NCBI GenBank assembly: GCA_006438735.1
Contig: RCZF01000002.1
Coordinates: 129,501 to 193,500 of the forward strand
Direction: 5' to 3'
DNA: 64,000 nucleotides
Origin: Sphingomonas koreensis
GTDB lineage: Bacteria > Pseudomonadota > Alphaproteobacteria > Sphingomonadales > Sphingomonadaceae
Under the pieces are notes generated by a model. It worked only from the letters and a program-made list of their open reading frames with translations, was not told the origin of the DNA and made no database searches. This document shows, piece by piece, positions 31,235-40,346 of this stretch. The position numbers and the translations under genes were made by a program. The first letter of the stretch is position 1, and every line of letters begins with the position of its first letter.

Positions 31235-31924
31235 ATGACCTCCACCTTCGATTCCACTCTCGCCGATCTCGGTATCGGCCGCTCGGGCACCGCCGCGACG
31301 CCGACGGTGCAGACCCAGGCGCAGTCGCAGACGCTTGGCCAGTCTGATTTCCTCCAGCTGATGACCGCGCAGCTCAAGAACCAGGATCCGTTCAGCCCGG
31401 TCGACAACACGCAGATGGTCGCGCAGATGGCGCAATTCTCCAGCGTCGCGGGCATCAGCCAGATGAACACGACGCTGTCGTCGATCGCCGACAAGCTCGG
31501 CTCGGGCAGCGCATCGGACGCCTTGTCCTATGTCGGCCGCACGGTGCTGACTGCGGGCAACACCGCTTATGCGCGGACCTCCGGCGGGATCGCCGGCGCC
31601 GTCCAGCTCGGCGGCGACGCCAGCGACGTGACGGTCGCGATCCAGGACGCCAGCGGCAACGTGCTCAAGACGCTGTCGCTCGGCGCGCAGAGCGCCGGCA
31701 CCGTCAATTACGATTGGGACGGCACCACCGATGCTGGCGCGGACGCCGGCGCGGGGCCGTTCACCGTCTCCACCTACGCGCAGAACAACGGCGCGACCGT
31801 CACCAGCCAGGCGCTCGTCTGGGCGCCGGTCGCCGCCGTCTCGATGCCGTCGGGCGGCGAGGCGCAACTCACCCTGCCGGGCATCGGCCAGGTTCCCGTT
31901 TCCGACGTCGTTCAAGTCGGTTGA
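31235..31924 (+). CDS. flgD: Flagellar hook assembly protein FlgD
   Basis: Hook-capping scaffold, 229 residues. LGQSDFLQLMTAQLKNQDPFSPVDNTQMVAQMAQFSSVAGISQMN is the conserved N-terminal region, followed by a beta-rich FlgD Ig/tudor domain (VQLGGDASDVTVAIQDASGNVLKTL and NYDWDGTTDAGADAGAGPFTV). It sits between flgC and flgE as expected. Confidence 0.93.
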   Translation: MTSTFDSTLADLGIGRSGTAATPTVQTQAQSQTLGQSDFLQLMTAQLKNQDPFSPVDNTQMVAQMAQFSSVAGISQMNTTLSSIADKLGSGSASDALSYVGRTVLTAGNTAYARTSGGIAGAVQLGGDASDVTVAIQDASGNVLKTLSLGAQSAGTVNYDWDGTTDAGADAGAGPFTVSTYAQNNGATVTSQALVWAPVAAVSMPSGGEAQLTLPGIGQVPVSDVVQVG

Positions 31925-31946
31925 TCATTCTTCAAGGAGCAATGCG

Positions 31947-33236
31947 ATGAGCTTTTATACTTCGCTCAGCGGCCTGCAGGCATCGCAGACCGATATGTCC
32001 ACGATCTCGAACAACATCGCCAACTCGGCGACCAGCGGCTTCAAGCGCTCGACGACGCAGTTCGCCGACGTGATGGCCTCGAGCGTCACCGTCAGCCCCA
32101 ATCACATGATCGGATCGGGCGTCGCGGTGAAGGACACGCGCCAGCAGTTCAGCGAAGGCAATCTGATCCAGTCGCAATCGTCGCTCGATCTCGCGATTAC
32201 CGGCGACGGCTTCTTCGCGGTCAAGCCGCAGACCGACGGCAATGTCGTCGATTACACGCGCAACGGCAGCTTCCTGGTCGATGCTTCGGGCTATGTGACC
32301 GATGCGCAGGGCGGCCATCTGCAGGTCTATCCGGTCGACGGCTCGGGCGCGGTCGTCGCGTCGGGCGCCGATTCGCTGATCAGCCTGCAATTGCCGCAGA
32401 CCAGCGGCACGCCGGTGGCGACGCAGAATGTCGGCCTCGACGTCAATTTCAACTCGAGCTCGATCGTTCCGTCCGCTTCGACCGCATTTGATTCGACCAA
32501 CCCCTATGCGTTCGATCGCTTCGATCCCACCACCTACAACCAGTCGACGCAGACCACGATCTACGACGGCAGCGGCAACGCGCAGACGATGACCAATTAT
32601 TACGTTCGCGACGGCCAGCCCGATGCGAGCGGCAACACCAGCTGGTCGGTCTATTCCTATGTCGGTGACACGCAGCTGACCTCGGGCGGCAGCACGGCGC
32701 CGACCACGCTGACCTTCGATTCGACCGGCGTGATGACCTCGCCGAGCGGCCCGACCAGCTTCGATGCGTTCACGCCGACCGGATCGACCACCGCACAGGC
32801 GCTGACGCTCGATCTCGCCGGCTCGACCCAGCTGACCTCGCCGTTCAACGTCAATTCGCGCACGCAGGACGGCAAGTCGGTCGGCCAGCTGGCCGGCGTG
32901 ACGGTCGACGACACCGGCATGGTCAAAGCCAGCTTCTCGAACGGCGACAGCCAGATCCTCGGCAAGGTCGCGATCGCGAACTTCAACAACCCGACCGGGC
33001 TGCGCCAGATGGGCAACAGCTATTGGCAGGCGACCGGCCTGTCGGGCGACGTCAAATACGGCCAGGCCGGCGACAATGGCTATGGCTCGCTGATGTCCGG
33101 CGCGATCGAAGGATCGAACGTCGACATCACGCAGGAGCTCGTCGATCTGATCGCCGCGCAGCAGAGCTTCCAGGCCAACGCCAAGGCGCTCGATACGTCG
33201 AAGCAGATCACTCAGACGATCTTCCAGATCCAGTGA
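31947..33236 (+). CDS. flgE: Flagellar hook protein FlgE
   Basis: Main hook subunit, 429 residues. The N-terminus SFYTSLSGLQASQTDMSTISNNIANSATSGFKRSTTQF and the C-terminus GSNVDITQELVDLIAAQQSFQANAKALDTSKQI form the axial coiled-coil ends, with a Thr/Ser-rich beta centre between. AAGGAG lies eight bases before ATG 31947. Confidence 0.94.
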   Translation: MSFYTSLSGLQASQTDMSTISNNIANSATSGFKRSTTQFADVMASSVTVSPNHMIGSGVAVKDTRQQFSEGNLIQSQSSLDLAITGDGFFAVKPQTDGNVVDYTRNGSFLVDASGYVTDAQGGHLQVYPVDGSGAVVASGADSLISLQLPQTSGTPVATQNVGLDVNFNSSSIVPSASTAFDSTNPYAFDRFDPTTYNQSTQTTIYDGSGNAQTMTNYYVRDGQPDASGNTSWSVYSYVGDTQLTSGGSTAPTTLTFDSTGVMTSPSGPTSFDAFTPTGSTTAQALTLDLAGSTQLTSPFNVNSRTQDGKSVGQLAGVTVDDTGMVKASFSNGDSQILGKVAIANFNNPTGLRQMGNSYWQATGLSGDVKYGQAGDNGYGSLMSGAIEGSNVDITQELVDLIAAQQSFQANAKALDTSKQITQTIFQIQ

Positions 33237-33262
33237 TCGGGATAGCGGGGGGAGCGCGATAG

Positions 33263-34009
33263 ATGGACAAGCTGGTCTATACCGCGGCATCGGGCCTGAA
33301 AGCGCACATGGCAGCGCAGGCGGCGATCGCGAACAACATGGCGAATGCCTCGACGACCGGCTTTCGCGCCGATCGCGTGGTGTTCGACCGGTTGAGCCTG
33401 ACCGGCCAGGGCCTCGAGACGCGCCAGCCCACGTCCGAAGAAGTCACCGACGCCGATCGCAAGCCCGGCACGGTGCAGCAGACCGGCCGCCCGCTCGACG
33501 TCGCCATGTCCGGCGACGCCTGGCTGGCGGTGCAGAGCGCGGACGGGAGTGAAGCTTACACACGGCGCGGCGATCTTCAGATCGCTCCGTCGGGCGTGTT
33601 GGAAACCGGCGACGGTTTCCCGGTGATGGGCTCGGGGGGGCCCATCACCGTGCCGCCCGCCGACAAGGTGTCGATCGCCAGCGACGGCTCGATCTCGATC
33701 CTGCCGCTGGGCTCGCAGCCGGGCGCGGAGATGCAACAGCTCGATCGGCTCAAGCTGGCGAGCACGACCGGCACGAGCACCGTCAAGGGGCTCGACAATC
33801 TGCTTTACGTTAAGGGCGGCGGCACGCTGCCCGAGGATATGGACGCCTCGGTGCAGACCGGCGCGCTCGAAGGCTCCAACGTCGATATGACGCAGGCGCT
33901 GGTCGACATGATCGAGAACCAGCGCAGCTACGAAGTGCAGGCGAACCTGCTCAAGGACGCCAAGGACATGGACGAAGGCGGCGCCTCCGTCATGAGCCTC
34001 ACCAGCTAA
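33263..34009 (+). CDS. flgF: Flagellar rod protein FlgF
   Basis: Proximal rod subunit, 248 residues. ASGLKAHMAAQAAIANNMANASTTGFRADRVVF and the C-terminal EGSNVDMTQALVDMIENQRSYEVQANLLKDAKD are typical. It lies between flgE and flgG, 26 bases after the flgE stop. Confidence 0.92.
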   Translation: MDKLVYTAASGLKAHMAAQAAIANNMANASTTGFRADRVVFDRLSLTGQGLETRQPTSEEVTDADRKPGTVQQTGRPLDVAMSGDAWLAVQSADGSEAYTRRGDLQIAPSGVLETGDGFPVMGSGGPITVPPADKVSIASDGSISILPLGSQPGAEMQQLDRLKLASTTGTSTVKGLDNLLYVKGGGTLPEDMDASVQTGALEGSNVDMTQALVDMIENQRSYEVQANLLKDAKDMDEGGASVMSLTS

Positions 34010-34021
34010 GGAATAGAGACG

Positions 34022-34810
34022 ATGACCAGCGCAGCCATGCACATCGCGCGGACCGGGCTCGACGCCCAGGACACCCGCATGCAGGTGATCTCGAACAACC
34101 TCGCCAACGTCAACACGACGGGCTTCAAGAAGGCGCGCGCCGATTTCGCGACGCTGGCCTATCAGGTCGTCACCACACCCGGCGCGGCCAGCACGCAGGA
34201 ATCGAAATACGCCACCGGGCTCAACCTCGGCACCGGCGTCAAGATCCAGGGCACCTCGCGGCTCGACACCCAAGGCGAACTGACCACCACCGGCAACAGC
34301 CTCGACATGGCGCTGGACGGCGACGGCTATTTCCAGGTGCAGATGCCCAACGGCACGCTCGGCTATACCCGCGCCGGCAATTTCTCGCGCTCGCCCGAAG
34401 GCCAGCTGATCACCTCGCAAGGCTATCAGGTGATGCCCGGCATCTCGATTCCCGAGGGCACGACGGCGATCACCATCGGCACCGACGGCACCGTCTCGGC
34501 GACGATCCCCGGCCAGGCCGAACCGTCCGAGCTCGGCCAGATTCAGGTCGCCAGCTTCGCCAACGGCGCCGGCCTGCAGGATGTCGGCGACAATTACCTG
34601 GTGCAGACCGCCGCGTCGGGCGAGCCCAACCTCGGCATCGCCGGGCAGGACGGCCGCGGCAACATCCGCCAGGGCATGCTCGAAGCCTCGAACGTCAACG
34701 TCGTCGAGGAGCTGGTCGACATGATCGAGACGCAGCGCGCCTATGAGGTGAACTCGAAAATGATCACCGCGACCGACGACATGCTCAAATTTGTTAACCA
34801 AAACGTCTGA
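34022..34810 (+). CDS. flgG: Flagellar distal rod protein FlgG
   Basis: Distal rod subunit, 262 residues, the standard length. AMHIARTGLDAQDTRMQVISNNLANVNTTGFKKARADFATLAYQ and EASNVNVVEELVDMIETQRAYEVNSKMITATDDML are diagnostic. Its stop codon shares one base with the flgH start (TGATG). Confidence 0.95.
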   Translation: MTSAAMHIARTGLDAQDTRMQVISNNLANVNTTGFKKARADFATLAYQVVTTPGAASTQESKYATGLNLGTGVKIQGTSRLDTQGELTTTGNSLDMALDGDGYFQVQMPNGTLGYTRAGNFSRSPEGQLITSQGYQVMPGISIPEGTTAITIGTDGTVSATIPGQAEPSELGQIQVASFANGAGLQDVGDNYLVQTAASGEPNLGIAGQDGRGNIRQGMLEASNVNVVEELVDMIETQRAYEVNSKMITATDDMLKFVNQNV

Positions 34811-35499
34811 TGGTGCGGATCATGAACCGCCCGCTAACCATGCCGCTCGCGGCCGCGCTCGTCGCAGCGCTGATCGCGCCCGTCGCCGCGCAGGCCGGCA
34901 ACAAGAAGCACGTGGCGGAGGATTACAGTCTCACGCTGCCGCCGCCGCCGCCGCCGCCGCCGTCGAACGGATCGATCTTCCAGGCGGCCGACGGCTATGC
35001 GCCGCTCTATGCCGGCTGGAGCGCGCGCCGCGTCGGCGACCCGCTGACGATCGTGCTGGTGGAAAGCACGCAGGCGTCGAAATCGGCCAGCTCGAAGCTC
35101 AATTCGAGCGGCAGCGCCGGCATTACCCCGCCATCGACCGGCGCGCTGGCGCTGTTCAAATCGACCGATGCCAGCCTCGGCGGCAATCGCGGTTTCGATG
35201 GCAAGGGCACCGCCGATCAATCCAATTCGCTGTCGGGCGAAATCAGCGTCACCGTGGCGCAGGTCTATCCCAACGGCACGATGCTGGTGCAGGGCCAGAA
35301 GCAGCTCACGCTCAACCGCGGCGACGAGACGATCACGATCAAGGGCGTCGTCCGCGTTGCCGACATCGCATCGGACAACACGATCCTGTCGACCCGCGTG
35401 GCCGATGCGCAGATCGCCTACACCGGCAAGGGCGACGTCGCCCGCGCCAGCCGCCAGGGGTGGCTGAGCCGCTTCTTCTCCGCCGTCAGCCCGTTCTAA
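34810..35499 (+). CDS. flgH: Flagellar L-ring protein FlgH, without lipobox cysteine
   Basis: Outer-membrane L-ring subunit, 229 residues. ARRVGDPLTIVLVESTQASKSASSK and the C-terminal GVVRVADIASDNTILSTRVADAQIAYTGKGDVARASRQGWLSRFF are family hallmarks. The signal sequence (PLAAALVAALIAPVAAQA) lacks the Cys of a lipoprotein, and there is no Cys anywhere in the protein, although FlgH of enteric bacteria is a lipoprotein. A run of eight prolines (LPPPPPPPPS) follows. Start is ATG 34810 or, equally plausibly, 34822. Confidence 0.92.
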   Translation: MVRIMNRPLTMPLAAALVAALIAPVAAQAGNKKHVAEDYSLTLPPPPPPPPSNGSIFQAADGYAPLYAGWSARRVGDPLTIVLVESTQASKSASSKLNSSGSAGITPPSTGALALFKSTDASLGGNRGFDGKGTADQSNSLSGEISVTVAQVYPNGTMLVQGQKQLTLNRGDETITIKGVVRVADIASDNTILSTRVADAQIAYTGKGDVARASRQGWLSRFFSAVSPF

Positions 35500-35516
35500 C
35501 CAGGATAGCGATTCCC

Positions 35517-36611
35517 ATGCGCCGCATCATCATCGCCTGCCTCGTCGCCCTGGTCGCCGCGCAGCCCGCGCTGGCCAACCGCGTCAAGGATCTCGGCGCG
35601 TTCCAGGGCATCCGCAACAACCAGCTGACCGGCTACGGCATCGTCGTCGGCCTGCCCGGCACCGGCGACGACAATCTGGAATATACCGTCCAGTCGATGA
35701 AGTCGGTCGCCTCGCGCTTCGGGCTGCAACTGCCGCCCGGCGTCAATCCTGCGTTGAAGAACGCCGCGGTGGTAATGGTCACGGCCGATCTGCCCGCCTT
35801 CGCCAAGCCCGGCCAGACGCTCGACATCACCGTCTCGTCGATGGGCAAGGCAAAGTCCTTGCGCGGCGGCGCGCTGATCATGACGCCGCTGATGGGCGCC
35901 GACGGCCAGATCTATGCGATGGCGCAGGGCAACCTCGCGGTCGGCGGATTGGGCGCGGAAGGCGCCGACGGCTCGAAGATCGTCGTCAACATTCCCTCGA
36001 GCGGGCGAATCCCCGGCGGCGCCACGGTCGAGCGTGCGGTCGATACCGGCTTCGCCTCGTCGCCCAATCTCACCTTCAATCTCGAGCAAGCCGATTTCAC
36101 CACCGCGCAGAACGTCGCCGCGGCGATCAATCGCCGCTTCGGTGCGGGCGTCGCCGATGCGACCGACGGCGTGTCGGTCCAGGTCCGCGCGCCGATCGGC
36201 GCCGACGTCCGCGCGACGCTGATGAGCGAAATCGAGAATCTCGACGTCGCCACCGCCGATCCGCCGGCGCGCGTGATCGTCAACGCGCGCACCGGCACGG
36301 TCGTCATCAACGCCGCGGTCCGCGTCGGCCCGGCGGCGGTCAGCCACGGCAAATTGACCGTGCGGATCGACGAGGACCAGCATGTCAGTCAGCCCGCGCC
36401 GCTGAGCCAGGGCCAGACCGCGCTGGAAAATCACAGCGCCGTCTCGGTCGACGAAGAGCATAAGCCGATGTTCCTGCTCGCGCCGGGGCCGCAGCTGGCC
36501 GACATCGTCAAGGCGGTCAATGCGATCGGCGCGTCGCCGGCCGATCTCGTCGCAATCCTCGAGGCGCTGAAGCAGGCCGGCGCGCTGCAAGCCGATCTGA
36601 TCGTGCTGTGA
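35517..36611 (+). CDS. flgI: Flagellar P-ring protein FlgI
   Basis: Periplasmic P-ring subunit, 364 residues. A signal peptide (IIACLVALVAAQPALA) is followed by NRVKDLGAFQGIRNNQLTGYGIVVGLPGTGDD, SSMGKAKSLRGGALIMTPLMGADGQIYAMAQG, and the C-terminal GASPADLVAILEALKQAGALQADLIVL. It needs FlgA (28315-28857) for assembly. Its stop overlaps the start of the rod-binding protein gene (GTGA). Confidence 0.95.
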   Translation: MRRIIIACLVALVAAQPALANRVKDLGAFQGIRNNQLTGYGIVVGLPGTGDDNLEYTVQSMKSVASRFGLQLPPGVNPALKNAAVVMVTADLPAFAKPGQTLDITVSSMGKAKSLRGGALIMTPLMGADGQIYAMAQGNLAVGGLGAEGADGSKIVVNIPSSGRIPGGATVERAVDTGFASSPNLTFNLEQADFTTAQNVAAAINRRFGAGVADATDGVSVQVRAPIGADVRATLMSEIENLDVATADPPARVIVNARTGTVVINAAVRVGPAAVSHGKLTVRIDEDQHVSQPAPLSQGQTALENHSAVSVDEEHKPMFLLAPGPQLADIVKAVNAIGASPADLVAILEALKQAGALQADLIVL

Positions 36612-36991
36612 CCCAGCCCGTCGCGCCCACCAGCCCCGCGCTCGGCGCGGCCGACGTCTCGACCGACAAGAGCCGGCTGTCGAATCGCGCCAATCTGGAA
36701 GCGGCGGGCAAGCAGTTCGAAGCGGTATTCGACGGCATGATGCTGAAATCGATGCGGCAGACCAAGCTCGCCGACGATCTATTCGATTCGAAGGCGCTCG
36801 ACACCTTTCGCGACATGCAGGACCAGCAGGTCGCCAAGACCATGTCCGAACATGCCCCGCTCGGGATCGGCAAGGCGATGGTCGATTTCCTCTCGAAATC
36901 GCAGACCGCGCTGCAAGCGCCGGCGGCGCCCAGCGCGACCGTCGGCACGCCGGCGACCGGCGGCATGACGCCGATCGGCGACGGCTCATGA
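36608..36991 (+). CDS. flgJ: FlgJ-type rod-binding protein without muramidase domain
   Basis: A 127-residue protein matching only the N-terminal rod-binding domain of FlgJ (LEAAGKQFEAVFDGMMLKSMRQTKLADDLFDSKALDTFRDMQDQQVAKTMSEH). The peptidoglycan hydrolase half is missing, and a separate SLT enzyme at 26473-27354 probably supplies it. The start is GTG at 36608, overlapping the flgI stop, and the gene in turn overlaps flgK (ATGA). Confidence 0.85.
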   Translation: MTQPVAPTSPALGAADVSTDKSRLSNRANLEAAGKQFEAVFDGMMLKSMRQTKLADDLFDSKALDTFRDMQDQQVAKTMSEHAPLGIGKAMVDFLSKSQTALQAPAAPSATVGTPATGGMTPIGDGS

Positions 36992-38334
36992 GCGACATCC
37001 TCAACATCGGCGCGAGCGGGATTCGCGCCTATCAGAGCGCGATCAGCACGGTTTCGGAAAATATCGCGAATTCGGGCGTCGATGGCTATTCGAAGCGCAC
37101 GACCAATCTCAGCGAGGTCGCCGCCTCGAGCAGCACGATCACGCGGCGCGAGGTCAATGCCGCCAGCGGCGTCGTCGCGAGCGGCGTGAGCCGCGCGTCG
37201 GATCCGCTCAAGGAAGCCGATGTCCGCAGCGCCGGCGCCGATCTCGCGCGCAGCGACAGCGCGGTGCAATGGCTCGATCAGATCCAGACCGCGCTGACCG
37301 GCAACAATCTCTCCGATCGGCTCGGCAGCTTCTTCACCTCGGCCACCGCGGTCGCCGCCGATCCGTCCGCCAATGCGCCGCGCACAACGATGCTCAGCGC
37401 TGCCGACAGCGTCGCCGGGGCGTTCACCGCAACCGGCGCGGCGCTCGATCAGGTTGCCGGCGCGCTCGATGCGACCGCGCAGAATGCGGCGACCACCTTC
37501 AACGATCTGGCGACCGCGCTGGCCAAGACCAACGATGCGATCGGCCGCAACGTGCCGGGCACCAACGGCACCGCGCAATTGCTCGATCAGCGCGATCAAT
37601 TGCTCGAACAGATGAGCGCCATCGCCGACGTATCGGTGACGACCGACGACGCCGGCCGCGCGACCGTGAAGCTCGGCGGCACCGCGGGGCCGACGATCGT
37701 CTCGGGCAACAGCTCGGGCTCGCTGACCTATGCGCGCGGCACCGACGGCGCGGTGTCCTATGCGGTTCACTTCGGCGGCGCGATCACCACCGCGCAAATC
37801 TCCGGCGGCGCGCTCGCCGGCGTCGCCGATGGCGCGCGGCGGCTGGCCGATGCGCAAAACCAGCTCGATCAAACCGCAGCGAGCTTCGTCGACGGCGTCA
37901 ACACCGTCCAGGCACAGGGCCGCGATCTGAACGGCAATCCCGGCGCGGCGCTGTTCAGCGCCGGCGCCGATCCGTCCGACATCAGCCTCGCGCTCGACGA
38001 TCCGCGCGGCATCGCCGCCGCGGCGCCCGGCGGCGGCACGCGCGACAACAGCAATCTCGCCACTCTCGGCGCGCTGCGCACATCGGGCAATTTCGAAGGC
38101 GCGGTGACCGATATGGTCAGCACCAACGCCGCCGCGCTCGCCTCGAAGCAGACGATCGCCCAGGCGCAAGGCTCGATCCACGACAATGCGATCGCCGCGC
38201 GCGACAGCGTGTCCGGCGTCAGCATCGATAGCGAAGCGGTCGATCTGCTGCGCTTCCAGCAGGCCTATTCGGCGTCGAGCCGGGTGATTCAGGCGGCGCG
38301 CGACATCTTCCAGTCCATCCTCGATATTCGGTGA
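36988..38334 (+). CDS. flgK: Flagellar hook-filament junction protein FlgK
   Basis: Hook-associated protein 1, 448 residues, shorter than the roughly 550 of E. coli, with the central region reduced. The ends are diagnostic: LNIGASGIRAYQSAISTVSENIANSGVDGYSKRTTNLSEV and SGVSIDSEAVDLLRFQQAYSASSRVIQAARDIFQSILDIR. FlgN is the likely chaperone. Confidence 0.93.
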   Translation: MSDILNIGASGIRAYQSAISTVSENIANSGVDGYSKRTTNLSEVAASSSTITRREVNAASGVVASGVSRASDPLKEADVRSAGADLARSDSAVQWLDQIQTALTGNNLSDRLGSFFTSATAVAADPSANAPRTTMLSAADSVAGAFTATGAALDQVAGALDATAQNAATTFNDLATALAKTNDAIGRNVPGTNGTAQLLDQRDQLLEQMSAIADVSVTTDDAGRATVKLGGTAGPTIVSGNSSGSLTYARGTDGAVSYAVHFGGAITTAQISGGALAGVADGARRLADAQNQLDQTAASFVDGVNTVQAQGRDLNGNPGAALFSAGADPSDISLALDDPRGIAAAAPGGGTRDNSNLATLGALRTSGNFEGAVTDMVSTNAAALASKQTIAQAQGSIHDNAIAARDSVSGVSIDSEAVDLLRFQQAYSASSRVIQAARDIFQSILDIR

Positions 38335-38339
38335 GCGCG

Positions 38340-39251
38340 ATGCAGATCAGCACCAGCCAGTTCTACAGCCAGTCGAACGCGCAGATGTCGGCGCTGACCG
38401 ACGCCGCCGATCTGCTCCAGACGCAGATCTCGACGGGCAAGAAGCTGCTCGCGCCGTCCGACGACGTGGTCGCCTATCAGCGGCTGCAATCTCTTTCGCG
38501 CGCCAAGGCAAACGACAGCGCCTACACCGGCAATATCAGCATGGCGCAAAGCCTGGTCGATCAAAGCGACACCGCTTTGTCGAGCGTCACCGCGCAAATC
38601 CAGCGCGCGCAGGAGCTGACCGTCCAGGCCAACAGCGGCACGCTGTCCGATAGCGGCCGGCAGGCAATTTCGACCGAGCTCAAATCGATCGTGCAGACGC
38701 TCGCCTCGCTTGCCAATACCAAGGATGCGCGCGGCGGCGCGCTGTTCGGCGGCACGCAGGGCGGCAACCCGGTGACGCTCAACAGCGACGGCACCGTCAC
38801 GATCAACGATACCGGCCAACCGGCGGCGATCCCGATCGGCGACGATCAGAGCATCGTCGCCACCGACAGCGCGGCGCGCGTGTTCGGCGGCGTGCAGACC
38901 GCATCGGGCACCACCGATCTGTTCTCGATCATCAACACGCTCGTCACCGCGCTCGATTCGGGCGGCGACATCACCGCTGCCGCCTCGACCGCCGGCGATG
39001 CGCTGAGTGCGGCGGCCGATCAGGTCAGCAGCACGCAGGCGTCGGTCGGCGCGCGCGGTGCCCGGCTCGATCTGGTGACGAGCAATATGACCGACACCGC
39101 GGTGACGCGCGAAACCGAACGATCGTCGCTCGAGGATACCGACGTCACCGCCGCGATCACCGATCTGCAGAAAACGATGACGATCCTGCAGGCCACGCAG
39201 GCGAGCTTCACCAAGCTCACCTCGCTCTCGCTGTTCGATTATCTCAAATAA
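38340..39251 (+). CDS. flgL: Flagellar hook-filament junction protein FlgL
   Basis: Hook-associated protein 3, 303 residues, flagellin-like. The N-terminus MQISTSQFYSQSNAQMSALTDAADLLQTQISTGKKLLAPSDD and the C-terminal RETERSSLEDTDVTAAITDLQKTMTILQATQASFTKLTSLSLFDYL are typical. ATG at 38340 gives the usual FlgL start; a GTG at 38331 overlapping the flgK stop is an alternative. Confidence 0.92.
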   Translation: MQISTSQFYSQSNAQMSALTDAADLLQTQISTGKKLLAPSDDVVAYQRLQSLSRAKANDSAYTGNISMAQSLVDQSDTALSSVTAQIQRAQELTVQANSGTLSDSGRQAISTELKSIVQTLASLANTKDARGGALFGGTQGGNPVTLNSDGTVTINDTGQPAAIPIGDDQSIVATDSAARVFGGVQTASGTTDLFSIINTLVTALDSGGDITAAASTAGDALSAAADQVSSTQASVGARGARLDLVTSNMTDTAVTRETERSSLEDTDVTAAITDLQKTMTILQATQASFTKLTSLSLFDYLK

Positions 39252-39357
39252 TCACCGCGCCGTTAACCATATGGCGACGAAAATGACTGAAACCCGAGGG
39301 CGAACGGTCGTTACTTGAGTCAGCACGCCGACGCGCCGCAGGGGGAAAAGATCAAAG

Positions 39358-40221
39358 ATGTTTCCGGTTATCGGCTTTGTCGTTCTCCTGCTGATGGTGT
39401 TTGGCGGCTTCGTGTTCACCGGCGGCGCACTCGGCCCGGTGATGGAGGCGATTCCGCATGAGATGCTGATCATCGGCGGCGCCGGCATCGGCTCGCTGAT
39501 CATCGGCAATTCGATGAAGGAACTGAAGGCACTCGGCGGCGGCCTGAAGAAGGTCTTCAAGGGCCCGAAATACAAAAAGCAGGATTATCTCGATACGATC
39601 TTCCTCGTCTCCAAGCTCATGAAGATGCTGCGGATGGACGGGCCGATCGCGCTGGAGCCGCATGTCGAGGATCCGAAATCCTCCGCGATCTTCGCCGAAT
39701 ATCCCCGCCTGCTCGCCGATTCCGCGTTGATCAACCTGATCGCCGATACGCTGCGCCTGGTCGTTGTCTCGTCGGGCACGCTCGACGTCCACGCCGTCGA
39801 AGAGGTGATGGACAATACCATCAAGACCCACCACCACGAAGTGCAGGGCCCGCAGACCGCGCTGCAATCGCTCAGCGACGCGCTGCCCGCGCTCGGCATC
39901 GTCGCCGCGGTGCTCGGCGTCGTGAAGACGATGGGCTCGATCGACAAGCCGCCGGCGATCCTCGGCGCGATGATCGGATCGGCGCTCGTAGGCACCTTCA
40001 TGGGCGTGCTGCTCGCCTACGGCCTGGTCGGCCCGCTCGCCAATCGGCTGCAGCAGGTGATCGACGCCGACGCGGCGATCTACCACACCGTCAAGCAGAT
40101 CATCATCGCCTCGCTCCACGGCCACCCGCAGCCGCTGGTGATCGAAGCGGCGCGATCGGGCATCGCCCATTCGAACCAGCCGGCCTTCGCCGAGGTGTTC
40201 GACGGCCTGAGAGGACGTTGA
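39358..40221 (+). CDS. motA: Flagellar motor stator protein MotA
   Basis: Proton-channel stator subunit, 287 residues with four predicted spans. The N-terminus FPVIGFVVLLLMVFGGFVFTGG and the channel region LPALGIVAAVLGVVKTMGSIDKPPAILGAMIGSALVGTFMGVLLAYGLVGPLANRL are characteristic. It lies 106 bases after flgL. It is separated from motB by a palindromic repeat. Confidence 0.94.
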   Translation: MFPVIGFVVLLLMVFGGFVFTGGALGPVMEAIPHEMLIIGGAGIGSLIIGNSMKELKALGGGLKKVFKGPKYKKQDYLDTIFLVSKLMKMLRMDGPIALEPHVEDPKSSAIFAEYPRLLADSALINLIADTLRLVVVSSGTLDVHAVEEVMDNTIKTHHHEVQGPQTALQSLSDALPALGIVAAVLGVVKTMGSIDKPPAILGAMIGSALVGTFMGVLLAYGLVGPLANRLQQVIDADAAIYHTVKQIIIASLHGHPQPLVIEAARSGIAHSNQPAFAEVFDGLRGR

Positions 40222-40243
40222 TGTTTGTCGGCTTCGCCAAGAC

Positions 40244-40322
40244 GGCGCCAGCCCGCTCCCCCACCCGGCCACCCAATCAGGATACTCGCATGGGTGGCCG
40301 GGTGGGGGAGCGGGCTGGCGCC
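40244..40322. repeat. Palindromic intergenic element, copy C, between motA and motB
   Basis: Core CTCCCCCACCCGGCCACCCA, loop AATCAGGATACTCGCA, and returning TGGGTGGCCGGGTGGGGGAG, with outer arms GGCGCCAGCCC and GGGCTGGCGCC. Relative to copy A the outer arm bases differ on both sides so that pairing is kept. It lies inside the motAB transcription unit. Confidence 0.85.
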
Positions 40323-40346
40323 GCGCGACCGAAGGGAGCCAAATAG

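Noticed and set aside
33212..34801. 529-codon antisense frame over flgF and flgG
   Set aside because: A mirror of conserved rod-protein genes; composition is typical of shadow frames.
13540..40322. Recurrent 80-bp elements considered as a CRISPR array
   Set aside because: The copies are single, far apart and palindromic; there is no regular repeat-spacer pattern and no cas gene.
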